64,000 bases of DNA from Tubiluchus corallicola (Eukaryota; Priapulida; Priapulimorpha; Priapulimorphida; Tubiluchidae): contig JAQGDQ010000141.1 of the NCBI GenBank assembly GCA_030141605.1, positions 238,501 through 302,500 of the forward strand, in the 5' to 3' direction. How positions within the stretch are numbered: the stretch's first letter is position 1; each line of letters opens with the position of its first letter. Shown here piece by piece: positions 24,301-38,500 of the stretch. Below the pieces are notes generated by a model. It had not been told where the DNA came from. It was given only the letters and a program-made list of their open reading frames with translations, and made no database searches. The translations under genes and the position numbers were made by a program.

Positions 24301-27300
24301 ATTAGTGCACAACTATTACGGCACAATACTAATACTACTGCAGTTCACTAGTCATTGTTAATGCTGAATGTTGCTTTACTTTAACACTGACGTGAATAGT
24401 CTATTTCAAATGGTTTTCTAGACACAATGACACCTCAAGTTAACACAAATAAAACCGAACAACTACATATGTGATGTAAAATTTTTTAATCGTTATATTT
24501 CAGCTTTTCTTGCGGGAAGCCTCCATAAGATGTAAAAAACTTTTTAATAACCCATAATGTATCATTTAAAATATAAATGTTGATTGTGATATACAATCTA
24601 TACAATAGTCTATTTGTCTATTTCAGCAATAATAATCTAAGGTCTGCCTGAATGCACCTCTTATGAAACTGCACTACACCTTCTCCATTTCAAAGTCAAA
24701 TCAAACTGCGGCTCAATTTGACTTGATTACAGCTCAATTTAATTTAATTATGGCTCAATTTGACTTCATTACAGCTCAATTTGACTTGATTATGGCTCAA
24801 TTTTATTTGACTAGGACTCAACTTCATTTGACTATGGCCCAATTTGATTTGACCATGGCTCAACTGGAAATGGAAATGGTTTCATTATGTGCACAGAAAA
24901 ACCCAAGAATACTGAACCACTATACTCAACAATATTCTAATATTTTTAATAAAATAAAATTATACGAGCAAAACGCATTTCCTACAACAAGCATTGAATA
25001 TCAACACAATTGGTACATTTAAACTATGGCCACTGACACCTTACAATCTAAAGTACTTGCAAATTTAAAAGCTCACCTTGTCCTAACTGCTGATGGCACC
25101 TCCTGTCCTATCCAGTTCTCTTCCAATACATTCCTCTCTAACACAGCATTCTTAACCCGGCTCACTTTGTTATTTATCTCTTTCACCATTTTCACTAGCT
25201 GAAGAAGGAACATGAAGAAATGATAAATTTTAAAACACAAAAACTTTTACTAGAATGCAAAAACATTTATAAATCCGCTCACTTTGAATGTGTACATCAC
25301 TGTGAAGATCACCATGTTTCGCATCTTTAGGACGAGTGCACAAGAATAAGCCTTTTCACAGGCTATGCACACGCACAGTTGCTGTAAGTCAGAGGCAAGG
25401 ACTACTATACAACAGGACGTGCACGCTTAGATCTCTGATTCGGCTAGCGGAGGCGATCAATACTTGTATGAACGTAATCTATAAATAGTGCGCTTTAGAG
25501 AGTAGTGATCTTGGAAATGAAAGAATGGGTGGATCGGTAGATAGCGAGTATTATTTTTCATTTAATTGGTTCTTTACATTACGGGAGAAAAGTACCAATT
25601 GTTTATTTTATGTATCAAAGGAAATTAGTGTTCATTTTTACTTCTTAAATAGCGCACTACTTTAGGCGTAAGTGTGTTTTACCGGAAGTAGTGCTTTGTC
25701 ATTGTTAATGTGTCATTGTTCAAAGTCAAGTGAAGCGTTGTTTTCGTGCTTGCGTTTGTTTCTTTGTGGATTATTTTCAAAATTTCTCGTGGATTTTATA
25801 CATCTGTGCTCAGCAGCATGCCTAACAAGGTAACTATGACACGGAGAACAAGTGTCGTGTGTTCAGACTGCCAAGAGATCATGTAGAAAAACAGAAATGG
25901 CTAAGTGTTCTTCCCCCACGCGAAGGCTTTGTTGTTGAACCAACGAAATTTTTCATTTGCGAAAAGCATTGGCCATCGGATACTCAAATAGTCAAAATTC
26001 CAGGTGGTCACACCAGGCCAGTGGATCCACCCAGTATTTTCAACGTTCCAACATCATGCTTGCCCACTCCAAAGCCACCACGTCGCCATCCAAAAACTGA
26101 GGACCAGCAGCTGAATTATTTCTTTAAAAAGGATAAAATAACTTCTCTCAATGAATTCACTCCTGAGAAAGACCAGCATAAGACATATCAGAACCTCATT
26201 ATGTCTCGCACACAAGACAAATTTGTGTGCATGTTCATGGAAGAGGACCACAGTCAATGTTATATGTCAATTATTGTTCACAATAAGCCTACCTTGTGTT
26301 CCCCTCTTACTCTGTATGCTTTCAAAAACGGGATCAGTGTGCCATTAAGTAAAATCCTCAGTCCAAACAATGGGCTGTCCTCTTACTCACAATTTTTTGC
26401 GGTTGTGAATTCTGTTGTCAACCACATTCATCATGTTGATGATATTGTCAACAAAGTGACAAAGTCTCTTGAACTTGAACTAGCTCAAAATCGAGAACAA
26501 TCTCCTAGTGTTAATGCTAAAGCCAAGAAGCTCAAATTTCTAACACGACAGCTTCGACTATTATGTGATGGACACAGACACATCATCCGAAATCCAGTTG
26601 CACACATGCAATGGGATTGATTTCGAGGATGCCAAAATTATGGAGATTTGTGTTGACGAGACTCTTTCCAAAACTGAACTGAACGCGTGTGCATATGTCG
26701 CAGGTTGGTTGGAGAGTAAGCGCCAAAATGACATTTCTTTTCCCGAGGATGAGCCTCTCCTTTCTGAGGAAATGAAAATGTTCATTGAAGAAGTGTCTAG
26801 GGGAGGTCTTACAGTGCCCCACACATTCACGTTCGAATTCGTAACAACTGGCTTGTGTTTTGTGAAGAAGTCAACTCACACAGTCTGCTGCCGCAACAAG
26901 CTCATGAACATCCTCTCCATAATCAATGCCTACTTTGATTTTGGAGAATTTTCAAGAAATGCTCTGAGACGCCTGGCGAATGTACTGCGAAGGATCACCA
27001 GCAGAACTCAGCCCTTTACCAGACCACCATTAAGAAGGCGCGACTAGCCGACTAATTGTCGCAAACGTCTCTGCAAAATGGTGAGTGCAATAATTTCATG
27101 TATTCTAATTTACACAGAGGAACCTATGAATGAGTTTATATAGTCCTGACAAAATGGTGCAGTCTGTTTATTCTCTATAGAAAGTGACAGGTAATCTTCG
27201 GGACACAATGAGTTGCAGATATGGTGTGTTTTTTTAGGAGGAGGGGATATCATAGGTACCACTGTTTTTAAATTACTAGACGAATGAGAAATATGTTCTA

Positions 27301-30300
27301 TGTGTATTGTGGCATGCTATATGTCACCATGGGGGGTAAATATGTCCAAATTATTAGCACTAAATGTTAAAAATAGATCGCCTCCGCTAGCCGAATCAGA
27401 GATCTGACCTTGCACGTCCTGTTGTATAGTAGTCCTTGGTCAGAGGTTAAGTGTACCACAGTGACGCATCTTAATTACAACCGTCACGTGTGGGTAAAGC
27501 AAAGCCATCTGCCACGTTAATTCAGTAATGTCAGTTGTTTTATATGGACTTTAATTAATTATGCATTAGTGATTTACTAGTAGGATCTTGCTTGGGAACA
27601 AGAAAAAATAAGTTGTTGTTAGCTGTATAACATGTTAAAACTGTTACTATTACAAAAGCATGAGCTGTGAGGCAATGTCAAGTGTACACAAATGCATTGT
27701 CTGGTACACTTAACCTTTTCACAATCAATCACTGGAACTGCGAAAAGGCTTATTATGTATAATCTGTCCACAAAACCTTAGGTATGAAGTGAAAGTCTAA
27801 TCACGATTAGTATAAAATAAATCACTTCTCACTTTCAAATTGTGGACACTTTGGGGCAGCAAAATTGCCAAATGCTTTTACTTCTGTATATTATTTCAGT
27901 TTAAAACAAGATGCAGCTACTGGACAGATTTTTAACCACACATCATCTCGCAAATAGTGTCAAAAAAGTGAGTGTGGCATGCAGTTCAACAACAAATTCA
28001 TTTCAGCACTTGAGATACAAACGTTCAGAGATTATGAGACTATATACACTTGCCATACCCAACAAAGTGAACATCAGTTCATGGGCGCCGCCAGAGCTTA
28101 AAAATTTTGATGCACAAGCAGCTAGGGATCTCCCCCAGTGGTCCAGGGTGGAACCCCAGCCGTCAATGCATTTTCCTTTAAGCACATTTTGGAGAAACTC
28201 AAATGAGATCTAAATTCTGGTCATTAACTTCCTCAAATGTGAAAAATTCTGCTTTAATAAATATATTTTACCTATATTTACCTAGGTAATATTCATTGTA
28301 TTCTATTGTAGTAGTCATACATCTTAAAAGCAAGTTCATAATACACTGCTGCGGATGACCCATTACTTAAGCTTAATTTATTGAGTGTCAAGATTATCTA
28401 CCCAGCAAAATGTGGATAGTCAGACATAAAAAAATTTCAGACTATTAATTTTACATCCCACCCACTGTTCATACAAAATTTAGTAAGTTTGCATGCACGT
28501 ATTAATTTTCCTCAGACACAGCTAAACGGTAGAATGTCTCGGCCACACATGCATTTTACTTCATTTTAGACAATTTTGCGGTTGCTAAAACTATTTTCTC
28601 AGGCAAATTCACTAGTTTAAAACTCATTATTGTGCAAACAAACAAGTGTTGATATGTTTCTTGGTTTACTGCTAAAATTTTTTATTTAATTTAAGTTTTT
28701 AGTTTAAGAAATGCTGTGGATGCATGTACATCAGCTAGTCATTGTTCAACATACTGCTGTTTAGTTGGCGGGAATATGTTGCCACACTCTGTACAAATGA
28801 AAATAATCAAATGCATAAACTGCAAAGTTCGTTTCATAATTACATTTATATTCATAAATTACTGCTCACCGTTCCAGCGCACTGCTTCTTCCCACCAACT
28901 ATTCCCGTTAACCTGTTCCTGATTTCCAGAACATTCTCGTTAGAATTAAATTTGTTCAAAAGCTGCATATTTTGCTCGTGACTGAAAGTAAGTTCAAACC
29001 TTTAGTAACAAATTTGTCAAAATAGTTTCGCTGATATCCCTTTGTAACCTATTTAGCTCCTACTACAAAGTAACTATGATTAACGACATAAAAAATTATA
29101 GCAATAGTAAAGCAACGAACTAATAATAATTCTCCTGACTGAAGTTGTCAAGAGATAACATTGCTCCATTATTTTAACAGTACGCTGGACTAGCCTGCTT
29201 CTACCTCATTCAGATAATATCAACTACACTATCGGAAAGGTTCTCTAATCCAATTTGTAATTTAGTCACTAAGGTCCCTTTGGGTTCTGCTACCAAAATT
29301 AAAATCTGCACACAACTAAAAACATTTTTTCACTTCAAGCAATGCGTGATTGTAAGTAACTGCTAAGCAGTATAAACTTTTTAATTCACCTGTATAATTA
29401 CTGCTACAAATTTTCTCATTTTTCTATGATTAGACATATCATCTTACAGTTATTCGCTGCACTTAAGCAGCCTGGCACTTAAAATAAGAGGCTACTGTAT
29501 TACACTTAATGGCATAGGTTAGTTTCTCGGTAAGGACAGTAGACTGTAACCCAGGAGCAACCGAGAGCAGTTTGTTGTGCTAACAGGAATGACGTCACCA
29601 CAAGTTAAACCAAAGAATCACTTCTTCGCTCTTGAAACTGTACTAAACAGAAGAGAGAACAGTCCAGGGGTTAAGAGAGTCAGCATTCTAAACAGTGGCG
29701 GTTCGTAGCTAAAATTACTGGGGGTGCTGATTAAGAAAATTTTTAACCCTTGCTTTAATATTGTGTAAAACGAAGCAAACGTGTATAATTTTAATGTTAT
29801 AATTTGTAATTGTAATTACAAAAAAACATACAAAAATTTATACATAAACTTGAAATCCTAAACAAAAAAATATTTTTGCTTACAAATAGCATAAATTCTC
29901 ACAGTTCAAGAATATGCCAGTACACAGTTTTTAAGCATGTGACAACTGACAACACATTGCGTTGAGTGATAGTACACTTTTTACCTAAAGTGCAGTGTCT
30001 TATCTCAGACATGCCCACATATGCACAACAGCAAACACCACGTTGCTGGACCTAAGAAATACACAGTGTTGGACCTATGAACCGCACAGTTCTATCACAT
30101 GCTCTGGTTCCATACAAGCAAAAAGAAAGGATTAAGGAAAAAAGACTCATTATATTGAATCTTATTGATAATATTGAGTGAAAATCGGGGATGCCGCAGT
30201 TCCACAGTGCCTTTACACGAGCCGCCGCTGAGTCTAAAGAATGGCTAAGCACAAGCTGTCCTAACCTCAATCACTGGAACAAAATTTCTTGTCTGATTCA

Positions 30301-30413
30301 CAAATACATACCTTGCAGTAAAAAGCTGGATCCTCTTCTCTAAGCAGTCACACAATTCAGTGTAGTAAGAAACCTTTTCTAACAGCTCTCTCAGCACAGA
30401 TTTCAACACCACC
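15352..30413 (-). CDS. TBK1: TBK1 exons 11-20: scaffold/dimerisation coil and C-terminal domain
   Basis: Exons 30413-30312, 28981-28870, 25198-25077, 24046-23958, 22844-22805 (40 nt), 21478-21377, 20039-19943, 19304-19186, 17247-17176 and 15436-15352. The protein is helical and poorly conserved here. Recognisable points are [17 protein letters not shown], which aligns with human MTHFTDECVKKYEAFLN, and the C-terminal [17 protein letters not shown], which aligns with the human ELAENNHILERFGSL adaptor-binding coil. The tail is acidic and ends SGCS. Every junction keeps phase, which supports these small exons despite low similarity. Transcript data would be needed to confirm the 40-nt exon and the last two. 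Confidence 0.85.
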
Positions 30414-33400
30414 CTACATTGACAAATTGTGTGGAAAAAAGAAACATTATTAATACAGCTACATTTCTTTTCTTCGTAATAATAGTTTTCTTTAGACACC
30501 ACAGGTTTATTGTTGCAAAAATGGCAGCATACTGAAAGTAACTTTTTATTCTTTTTGTTAGGCTCTTAGTCTATTGGAATAGGCAGATAAAAAAATCTGA
30601 CTGTACCCACAAAATTTTTTTCAGTGTGAAAAGAATCCTAAAAAGGCTTAATTATGTGCAGTAATTTGACAACATTACATAGCAAAGTTTTCCTGCCCAA
30701 TCTGTATACTTAATAGTAAATACATCATTCTAGTCATTTACATAAAAAGAAACTCTCAAACGTCACTCTTTTTATTTTTCAGCTGTTATTTTGTGAGTAC
30801 CACAAACATCAAATTACATCATAAGAAGCAAATGCAACAAAGCTTTTAAAAGCAAAAATCAATCTCCTTGCTGAATTTTGTGTAAAAGATAATGGAATAT
30901 TAAAAGCATAGATTTTAGTCAAATATGTTTGCATTCTGTCTGTTTAGTTTCCTTTTGCCTTTTCAGATAGTTTGTTTCATAAGCAAGTAAGCAGAATGGT
31001 TCAAATCCAGCATGCATAGGTGAGAATGTCATTAGCATGGCCGACATCCTCGTTGTAACAGGCGAGTGAATCATTATGATGCTTCTTAGAGAATCAGATT
31101 AATTTAAAAGTACACTGTAAACATTACAATTTTGTGTAAATGAGGTATCACTAACTGTATACGTTGACTCAAAAGGCTTCATTAATATGGAGACGTAGTA
31201 AACATTGAGAGCTTAGTTTACCGGTCACAGGAATTGGTGTACAGATGACTACACTGCCAGTTCTTGAACAGATTTACCAAAATTTCTGGGAGGATCATCA
31301 TTAAATTTGTGCCCTGCTAAACTACAGCGGATATAAAGAAGTAGATGCAGGAAAAATGTGAACAAAACCGCATCGTTAATGGGTTGTTTCGGTCATTTGA
31401 GAGACATTTCCTGCTACTATCGGTCTGCCACTATCTTGACAGCAAAACACAAATCGCTTTTCAGCTCACGAGCACAAACTATTACACGGACTTACATAAA
31501 CATTACAGTCGAACCCAGAATCATTTTTTGTTGCCGTATGTGACGTGCGGCTGCATTACGCACAAAGTAGCCCATGTTGCACAACTCTTTGGCTCCTTTC
31601 CAATCGTAATCAAACGATATCTCATGACGAAAGTGCGGGTAACAAGCTAAAAGAAAAAACTTGATAGCTGGATATTGTCCTGGCCAAACATTTTCAATCA
31701 CATTGGATAAAATAAACAGCACAGAGGCGATTTAAGGATGAAATTTTATCAGAATATTTCGAATCCCTTTACAGAAATCGTCATCAGATGCATGAACATT
31801 AGTTTTTTTTAAAAACCATAATTGATAGTTTAGTATATAAAAAAAGTTGCAAGATATAAAAAAGTAAAAAAACTTAAAAAACTGTAAAAAAACAAAATTC
31901 TGAAGTTGCTTTAGATATTACATTTCAGATCTATTCCTAAATTTTTAGTTTTTGTTTGTTTTTTAAAAAAAGTTCAAAAATTTGTAAACAAACAAAATTC
32001 TTCTGTTACTTCAGATATTACTTTTCACATCTACTCCTACGTTTTTAATTTTTTTACTTTAATTTTTGATTCAAATTTTTAAATTTTTTTAAATTCTCAG
32101 AGCACATAACTGCCATTATATTTTGTTCTAACTTTTTGTTATTTACTATTGCATGTCATAATCAACATTTTAATATTTTAAATTATAGATTATGGTTTTT
32201 AACAACTTCTTTTCGATACATCTGATAATGACTACCGCAAGAGGAGCTAAAATATCATAATTACGTTTCAGCTATATCACTATACCCATTAAAATATTTT
32301 AAAAAACAGAGTAACATGCATTTAAAAATACAGCAGGAATGGTTTACACATATTCCTTAACACTAGGTCTACTAAATTGATTACTTAAACAAGAAATTAC
32401 AGTCACATCACAAAATTTGTTCAACTTCCCTTTGACTTTCATAAACCGACACAAACGAAGTGTCACCTTACTGTACGGCAATTTAAATCATAAACATTAA
32501 AAAGAGCTTTGTAATTTATAAAGAATTTCAGTGTCGTCATTACGTATTTTTGGATTCTGGATTACATCCTTGATGTCCAAGTCAGTAAGCGAATAGACCA
32601 CAATGGGGTCATCCGGACAAGTTGCCGGAAAAGCTGCCACAGAAGACGACGTGCTAACAAGTTCAAAAAGTGGACGATTGTCGTGCAAGAGGCACTGACT
32701 GCTTGCCTGTATGTCCAACTGGCTCGCCAGATTTTCTTGAAACAAGCTCATGCTGAAAGGGTGAATAATAGAAGTATAAGAAAAATATTGTTTATCACAC
32801 AATACAGGGTGTCTCATAAGTCACCGCACACCTTACATTTTCTATTTTTTTTGACAAATGAAGCAAAATGTTTGAAAATTGGTACAGATGAACTAAAATA
32901 TTGGGCAATACTTTAGTCAAATTAGAACTACTGCGCTAGCAGACTTTGCTGTTTTCGCTATTTTCTACGGAGACTTCGAGAGCTTCACAGACCAATTCAA
33001 GGGCAAATCACACATGTCACATTGAGAAGATCTCTCACACCTCACGAGTAGTGAGAAAGGACTGCACTTTGTTGAAAAACTTCATTCTTAATAGTGAAAG
33101 AATAGTGTGGTTTCATATGATGCTCTAAAATTCCACTGAACTTCAGTTGGCAATTGAAGAATCTCGTACTAGACTGATTTCGCACTTTATTTCCAACGTT
33201 ACTGTCGTCATCGTCATGGTGACCGAGTTCCAGTCAAAAATGAATCAAAGGCAAAGTTTATTCGTGTAAGAACTTGCTGAGATTAATGAGAAATTTAAAA
33301 AGGGAATTAGAAATCAAAGTGTGTAGTGACTTATGAGACACCCTGTACACGGATGATTTGGACAGTCTCCCAGAAAATTTCATTAATGAAGCATGAGAAC

Positions 33401-35504
33401 CTTAAATGTAAACAGCAAATTTGGCCACGTTTGGCAACAAAATCTGTCACACTGCTCAAACAATACTACGTAAATTTTTGCAAAGTTTACAGTAACTTTA
33501 GAGTAATTCTCATTGAAGACTAATTCTGTGAAAGTTTTATTGCTCAATAATTTTTGGCAACATCAGTAGACGGCAGTTTAGGAAATACAGGTATGAGCTA
33601 AAGATTCTTTGCTTCGGTTAAGAAGTGTCATCTATCACAAGCTTTCTTTAGCTATGCCAGTGCTTATGCCTTAAACACATGATATGAATTTGATGTGCAC
33701 AGAGGCAAACAGACCTAAAACATTTGCAGTATAATTATGATTCTTGTGTTCCACTAAACTTTTAGTTCTAATTTTAGTTCTATGTAGTTCTACTAAGCTT
33801 TCAGTTCTACATAGGTCTACTAAGCTTTGAGTTCTACTTTTAGTTCTATGTAGTTCTATTAAGCTTTTAGGTCTACTTTTAATACTACTAAACTTTTAGT
33901 TCTAGTTTTAGTTGTATGTAGTTCTATTAAGCTTTCAGTTCTACATAGCTCTACTAAACTTTTAGTTCTATATACTTCTACTAAGCTTTCAGTTCTACAT
34001 AGTTCTACTAAGTTTTTACTTCTACTTTTAGTTCTATGTAGTTCTACTAAGCTTTCAGTTCTACATAGTTCTACCAAGCTTTTAGTTTTATGTGGTTCTA
34101 CTAAGCTTTACTTCTACTTTTAGTTCTATGTAGTTCTACTAAGCTTTTACTTCTACTTTTAGTTCTATGTAGTTCACTAAGATTTTACTTCTACTTTTAG
34201 TTCTATGTAGTTCTACTAAGCTTTCAGTTCTACATAGTTCTACTAAGCTTTTAGTTCTATGTAGTTCTACTAAGCTTTCAGTTCTACATAGTTCTACTAA
34301 GTTTTTACTTCTACTTTTAGTTCTATGTAGTTCTACTAAGCTAAGATTTTTTTTACAGATGCAGGTCAGCATTTTAAGTCATTTTACTTACCCATCTTCC
34401 TTATCACAGTAAGCTTTGATAAATACGCCCGATGATGCACAGAAAACATCGATTGGTGTCTTTTTAATTATATCATTGACCTCATTAAAAAAGCGATCAA
34501 ACCTCCAACAACTTTTAGGATCGCTTTCTAGCAGACCAGCAAGAAGAGGTATCATCATTTTTTTCAAACCACTATAAAAAGTAATAAAGTTATAGGTAAG
34601 CAATACTTATTACCAGCTCTAAAAAGGTGATAATGATAATATTTATTTTGCATAGCATCTAAATCTACAGACAGCACAAATGAAAATATTCAAAGATGCT
34701 TCAAAAGGATATCTAAAATCACCAGGACAGACTTAAAAAAAGGTTTACAAGATTAAACAGTAATTCTACTAAATTTCATAAAATTACAATAAGTAAATAC
34801 ATAAAAACACACAGATTCACAAAATACAGGCATATAACGACAAATCAAAATTACTTCAAAGATTGTATGCTATCTTAAATAAGTATGTTTTAAACTGTAT
34901 TTCAAAAGTGTTAGTGTTCGAGACTGTGGATAGGCAGGCTGTCTCATAAATTTGGTCCTGCAACAGCAAATGACCTGTCATCCACAGTGGAACAATCGGT
35001 GACAGGAACAAGGTATTATTAAGTTTAATGAAAAATTTGTTTTCACATATATCTTGCTGCTGTACATATAAACGTCCTATTAAAAAGGAAAGAATCTTAA
35101 TTTGCAAACTATAATTGTCAATCTCCATTCTTTTGACATATTATTTCACGTTGTGCAAGGAATAAGAATATAAATTCAATTCAACTTTATTTTCTCAATA
35201 ATAACATAAATTTGACATGATTATTTGACAATTTCAATATAACTCAGAAGGAGCAGCAAAAGACCTGTTGATCACTTGAACAGCTGCCCCTTATTAAAAA
35301 TACAAGTTCACTTAAAGGTAAAGAAATTTTTTAGATGATTATTATAGAAAAAACGTTACAGTATTAAAAATGAATTTGGTATTAGATTATATAATGAGTA
35401 GCAGAAATGGTATTGTGTATAACGAATATTAGTAACGATGATGACGATGGTAGTAGCGATGACGAAAAAATGATGATAATGAGGTAATGATAATCATAAC
35501 AGTA

Positions 35505-35537
<33 letters not shown>

Positions 35538-38500
35538 ATAATAATAATAATAGTAATAAATTAATAATAATAATAATAAAATAATAATAATAATAAATTA
35601 ATAATAATATAGAAATCATAGTTAATAGAAATCATAATAAAAATTATAGCAATTATTGTAATGGCAAAATATTTCTAGTCTAGTCAGATTTTATAGTAGT
35701 ATGGAAAAATAGTAAACGACAATTACTTGAAAATTGAATACAAGGTTACATTTTGATAATGATATTATTTAAATTATTCGTGTAAATTTATAATAAAAAC
35801 AGAAACAGTAGTGGAGCATAAATCATAAATCTATGATAAAAACAGAAACACAAAAAATAAAGCCATCACAGAATATATTTGATTTGAAATTTGCTGGAAA
35901 GAATAGTTAAACAGCTCTTTCACAGGCAAGCAAACAGTCCGTATTTCGGTCTGTATTTCGACATTTCAATTATCTTTGAAATGTCTTAATGCGTGTTAAA
36001 ATATTAAGACGTGTTGTGACTTTACCATAACATGTAAAATCGTTTACACTGGTTATCTTGCGTTTAATTCAACTATAAAAAATTTTGTTTAAAAATCATT
36101 TGTTTTAATCTATTATGACACTAGCACCTTAAATGGTAAAAAAGTGAATGCTGTCAAATATGCAAGTGATTTACCAATTTTAACTAACTGTACCAATTTG
36201 ACACAATGTGAAAGTGCAACTAAATCAGTCCAAAGTTCATCAAATTTATAATCTACACAAAGCTTATCTTAAGTAAACAAGTTCTACTTGTAGAAAAATC
36301 CAACCTACCAAGATCAATCTACGGTGTTATACACGATAATAAAGACGCGGCAAAACAACGATACTCACTCAGATAACTGGATAAAAGTTGGCAAATTTTT
36401 ACTCCAAATTATCTCTCCATCGTCTACCTCTTGAATGCCACTTATTACACCACTTTTCTTTTTACTGGTAATGTGATGCCTGTAGAAAAAGAGAGGCTGT
36501 AACAACCACATATTTACGGGGCATTCAACAAACAAGTTTTCTCGCCAAGTAACTCGCAAGTATGGTCAGACTAGAGAGTAAAAACTGCTGTGAGTTACTC
36601 TCCAACAATAAGTGCGAATTGACACTCCCTTCTCTATTTGCTACAAGAAAAATCGAGAGCAACTCGCCGAGGCATTCAAACTAGGGAGCAACTCGTAACA
36701 ACTGCTGGAAAGCTTGCAATAACTTGCAACTTGCAAAGTAGTTCACACTTGCGGCTTTGCTGCTAGACTGAAAACTCACAACAGAAAACTCGCTAGTCTA
36801 AACTGTTAGTGATAAACTGAAAACGTTCTAATAAACTAAATTAAAAAGTCATTAAAAAAAATTCTGATCTGCCATCACTGTCACAGCTAGAATCCAAACA
36901 GAGAATCCAGCAAAATATTTTAAACATCAATGCTCACTACAAAAAAAATCCACATATAAAAAATCCATATTTATACTTATAATTGCATTTTATATACTAT
37001 CATAGCATGTGATGGGTTTCAAAACAGAACCTTAACACATAATAAACACTGCACATTTTCGTTATTCAATTATTAACACACACTATCTAGAAAACGCTTA
37101 CATGGTCAGTTTATCAGCATACACTATCTAGAAAGCACTTACATGGCCAGTTTATTAACAAACACTATCTAGAAAGCACTTACATGGTCAGTTTATTAAC
37201 AAACACTATCTAGAAAGCACTTACATGGCCAGTTTATCAGTATACACTATCTAGAAAGCACTTACATGGCCAGTTTATTAACAAACACTATCTAGAAAGC
37301 ACTTACATGATCAGTTTATTAACAAACACTATCTAGAAAGCACTTACATGATCAGTTTATTAACAAACACTATCTAGAAAGCAGTTACATGGTCAGTTTA
37401 TCAGCACACACTATCTAGAAAGCACTTACATGATCAGTTTATTAACAAACACTATCTAGAAAGCACTTACATGGCCAGTTTATCAGCATACACTATCTAG
37501 AAAGCACTTACATGATCAGTTTATTAACAAACACTATCTAGAAAGCACTTACAAGGTCAGTTTATTAACAAACACTATCTAGAAAACACTTACAAGGTCA
37601 GTTTATTAACAAACACTATCTAGAAAACACTTACATGGTCAGTTTATTAGCACGACCACCAAACGGACGAAATGGAAGATGGCCAGTAGCAGCATGATAC
37701 AAGGTCACTCCGATACTCCACAAATCCACTTCCACTCCAAACGCCTTCTCCACGGAACCTCTGAACAAAACTCGCTCATACATGTCAGGGTGCTAAAAAT
37801 TATTTTAATTATTCAACAGCACATTACGTTTAAAGGAAGACAAGATGATTTTTCATATACTAACCTATTTTCAAGTCCGATAAAAAGTATACATTTTAAC
37901 ACAATTAATACTGCAAAAGCATTTCTCATAATTAAATTATACATTAAAAACCTAATTAACGGCGAGCGAGCCGAACTATTGATGATATCACAAACTAATC
38001 TAGTTTTCAACAGCAAAAATATTCCATAAGCATGTTGCACGTGTTTGCGAAAGCGAAAATTGAAGTACATTGCTACTGTAAGACATCCAGTGTGTTGTAC
38101 TAAAACTAGGCAAGTTTAAGATAAAAATTCAAATTTCGAACTTACTGCTGTTCTCAAGCATGAGCTCACGTGTGCAGTTCGTCACAAGAGGTACAGCACT
38201 TGTTTTTTGTGCAATGCGTTTTTGAAGTGCATGCACTAGTTTCTAACTATCGAATGGCGAAATGTAGGTAACAGGGAAGAACTAATGGCGTGAATGCGAA
38301 ATTGTGTTTGTGTGGTAATAATTCATTCGAGTCAGTCATTCTTTGAAAAAATAGTACGTTTTGTTTCAATAATTTAACAAGTAGTTTGTTTTGACCTACT
38401 GTTTGAGATTGGGCCCAGTTTTGCTTTAACTACTGTACAATTTTTCGCATACTTATGTTTCTGGCCACCTAACTGTACTTGCTAATTAGTGAACAACACT

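Larger units (their letters stand above)
25349..27750 (-). mobile_element. MITE family M, copy 3, split by a P-like transposon
   Basis: Ends are AGCCTTTTCACAG (25349) and CGAAAAGGCT (27750), with flanking AATA/TATT extending the inverted repeat. Orientation is opposite to copies 1 and 2. Removing the inserted 2043-bp element and one 8-bp target duplicate leaves 351 bp, close to 380 and 335 bp for the other copies. This confirms that the P-like element inserted into an existing MITE. Confidence 0.9.

Noticed and set aside
24663-25022. 119-codon frame with AQFDLI repeats
   Set aside because: 24-bp tandem repeat antisense in a TBK1 intron, without splice or domain support.
25859-26620. Domesticated host THAP gene
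   Set aside because: The frame is enclosed by matching inverted ends and an 8-bp target duplication and is broken at both sides, so it is element-borne.
31345-31650. 101-codon plus-strand frame
   Set aside because: Shadow of TBK1 exon 10 on the opposite strand. The minus reading aligns with the kinase family and keeps phase.
33859-34372. LVELCRTES-type repeat protein on the minus strand
   Set aside because: Frames exist only inside a short-unit minisatellite. They are interrupted and have no flanking coding context.
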